From Tipula vernalis (lineage: Eukaryota; Arthropoda; Insecta; Diptera; Tipulidae), in assembly GCA_958295665.1 (NCBI GenBank), contig OY282559.1, positions 255,196,461-255,260,460 on the forward strand: a stretch of 64,000 nt of DNA, written 5' to 3'. Shown in pieces: positions 62,301 through 64,000 of this stretch (its first letter is position 1; the number at the start of each line of letters is the position of its first letter). Both the position numbers and the translations under genes were made by a program. Under the pieces are notes generated by a model, which did no database searches, was not told the origin of the DNA, and saw nothing but the letters and a program-made list of their open reading frames with translations.

Positions 62301-63560
62301 GCATAATTCAACAGCTACCGATGTCACAAAATCTAGACGGAACTATGCCAGGGAGAAAAACCACGCAGGGAGACAATCCGCAGTCGATGGAAAATAGACT
62401 ACCGCTGCCCGTAAAATACAACCAAAAACCACAATTGCTGCCTCACAGGCAAGCAAAGAATAAGTGAAAGGTAAGTCATCTTGCATTAGCGATACTCTCA
62501 ATTTTTTGCATACAAGGGCACGCGCAAGCCCATATAGTGATCTATTACAACATGACAAGGAGATGGAAGCTTTTAAGCAAGCACAAGGTGGATCTTGCAA
62601 GGGATTTTCTGGTTTTGACTGCGTTGTTACCCTTGAACAACAATAATCTCCTGTTAACAATCAACAAAGAACGACGACGAGTAGAGCATGGCTTGGGAGA
62701 CACTACATGCATTATCTTAAGGAACATGTGTGGAATTCTCACCCAGCGTGAGGCTAACCAGTATGAAGCCCCATTTGAGAACATCAACAATAACGAAAAT
62801 CATCTAATGGCATTAATGAAAAACCAGATGTGAATAATCGATAATACAATCAAGCTGGTGAAACACAATTCCAACCTCATAATGATTTCATTCAACAAAC
62901 TGATAAAAGATTAAGATTGAAAATGATATGAACGAATATCGAACGTACGAGGAAAGGGTTCGCCTAATATTAATGAGGGTTTTCGAGATGAACTTAATAC
63001 TAAAAAACTTAGAAGATACCGAACAGGGCCTACTTGATGTTATTCACTATGCACATCACAGAATTTTGTCCTGTGTTTGTCCACACACCAGTATAAATAA
63101 CCACCGCTGGCCACAACATTCATGACCTCATTCATATAAATCAAAGCATGCGGATATGCATAGCAGGGTGATACAACGAAATGTGATAACTGAAATTATC
63201 ATACTATACTGTCCTTTGCAGCGAATTATAATCTGCTAGGTGTAATCCCAGTTCCTGACATCTATCATAACAACACTCAATCACACATCATAAAATCAAC
63301 AAAATATCTAGCGGTGGACAATCATCGAGAACATTTTGCCATTCTAACAAGAGAAGAGGTGAACCGTTGTAAAATATTTCAACCTATGCAATTTCTATGC
63401 GAGATATCGCCAGTTTTTAACGCATTGGCTAACAAAACCCAGTGCGAAGTAGCAATCTTGCAGCGAAAAACAAAGCTTGATACGCTATGCAATGTTAAAG
63501 AATTTAATACAACTAACCATTGGATAAAATTACATGTTCCAAATCATGTTTTGGTGTGAA
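62301..63560 (+). pseudogene. Env-like remnant of a BEL/Pao (roo-like) or Gypsy element
   Basis: A hydrophobic leader-like piece (AILSIFCIQGHAQAH) near 62485-62530 is followed by a region reading NNENHLMALMKNQM and, out of frame, LVKHNSNLIMISFNKLI, a coiled-coil-like pattern known from insect env proteins. Later comes KYLAVDNHREHFAILTREE with spaced cysteines and CNVKEFNTTNHWIKLHVPN. The order fits F-like envelope glycoproteins carried by some insect LTR elements. Several stops and shifts; not functional. It lies downstream of BEL/Pao pol remains, so it is probably one element. Confidence 0.5.
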
Positions 63561-63980
63561 AATTGATGCTACCGAATTACCAAATATGACTGTCATCGCT
63601 TTTGATAATATGTGGAATACCGCGTTCCATCGTATTCGGAGCTACAATACGAGACCTAATTCTTTTACCAAAAATGTCCCCAAGATTTCAAATCGGGACT
63701 CCTCGCAGGCCATGACACCTTCGAAATATTTACATCTACAAGTATTCATTCACGAGTCTGGTAATATAAGGCCCTGCATTATCGTATGTACAAATCGTGT
63801 GCAGGAAACAACATGTTCTTCCAATATTTCGTTAATATAACGAACGGCCGTGCGTGTTCCGATCGATATTATCGCCTAAAATATCGATTTATCGGCAAAT
63901 AAGACTTGGCTCCAATCAGCTTCAGTCCAATTTTCATGTTCCCTGCCAAATTGTAGCCGAGCATCCTGTGACCTAGAATT
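63561..63980 (-). pseudogene. Tc1-like transposase relic
   Basis: Minus-strand frames give TRTAVRYINEILEEHVV and YDNAGPYITRLVNECL, which resemble the Tc1 blocks before and at the second catalytic aspartate (DNARPH), with R to G and H to Y changes. SQVLF(A/G)DKSIF-like sequence lies upstream near 63900. No inverted ends were identified; the relic may extend beyond the window. Confidence 0.5.
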
Positions 63981-64000
63981 TTATTTTTGTTTCATGTTTC

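Noticed and set aside
1..64000. tRNA genes or CRISPR arrays
   Set aside because: No cloverleaf with A and B boxes and no regularly spaced short repeat with unique spacers was found; the tandem arrays present have no spacers of that kind.

Overview
This window looks like a piece of an arthropod genome, most likely an insect and possibly a fly. It is very AT-rich, has short introns inside its transposons, is full of the insect transposon families I, Jockey, Ty3/Gypsy with an env-like ORF, BEL/Pao, pogo, Tc1/mariner, hAT and Mutator-like, and its left edge has the tacatatgtatatgta-type strings common in Diptera. I see no convincing host gene, no tRNA or rRNA gene and no CRISPR array. Nearly every coding signal belongs to a mobile element, and most are broken.

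Layout. 1-3600: AT-rich, non-coding, with a degenerate tandem array (640-1365) and three hairpins. 3600-6124: a Penelope-like element with one uninterrupted 751-residue ORF (reverse transcriptase plus GIY-YIG endonuclease) and a hammerhead-like motif; it abuts and truncates an I-like LINE on the same strand (6125-10250). 10400-17363: a Jockey-like LINE in head-to-head orientation, split by a decayed EnSpm-like DNA transposon. 17735-23640: another LINE, split by a dispersed repeat and by a mariner element which itself carries an unclassified 2.8 kb insert with AAGGT target duplications. 25400-27185: two LINE fragments.

27464-51222 is the centrepiece, a Russian-doll stack. A Mutator-like element (MULE1) is split by a hAT element (29169-40174, 8-bp duplication AGCCAAAT). 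The hAT carries a second Mutator-like element (MULE2, 29765-38128) with sub-repetitive inverted ends. MULE2 was hit by an LTR element, now a solo LTR (30546-31562, duplication TCAT), and by a pogo element (31725-37300, TA duplication). The pogo carries a 5'-truncated LINE (33012-35531). For MULE1/hAT, MULE2/solo LTR, MULE2/pogo and pogo/LINE, the outer reading frame resumes when the inner element is subtracted.

40492-50807: a complete Ty3/Gypsy retrovirus-like element on the minus strand, inserted next to the MULE1 gene with a 4-bp AATT duplication. Its 1224-bp LTRs differ by one base by eye. It has gag with three zinc knuckles, a pol reached through a canonical -1 frameshift site (G GGA AAC), an in-frame 33-bp tandem repeat just after the shift, and a membrane-anchored env-like third ORF. 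It is the youngest and most intact element here. Its LTR shares a bulged stem-loop with the otherwise diverged solo LTR: the loop is conserved while the stem has changed with pairing kept. This is the best candidate for an undescribed functional structure.

51223-64000: a row of smaller elements. These are an internally deleted pogo/Tigger, a Tc1-like element whose left end has been replaced by an inverted copy of its own right end, a second Tc1-like element, LINE fragments, a mariner-like relic, a MITE with about 60-bp inverted repeats, BEL/Pao remains with an env-like segment, and a final Tc1-like relic. All family names rest on motifs recognised by eye; no database search was possible.
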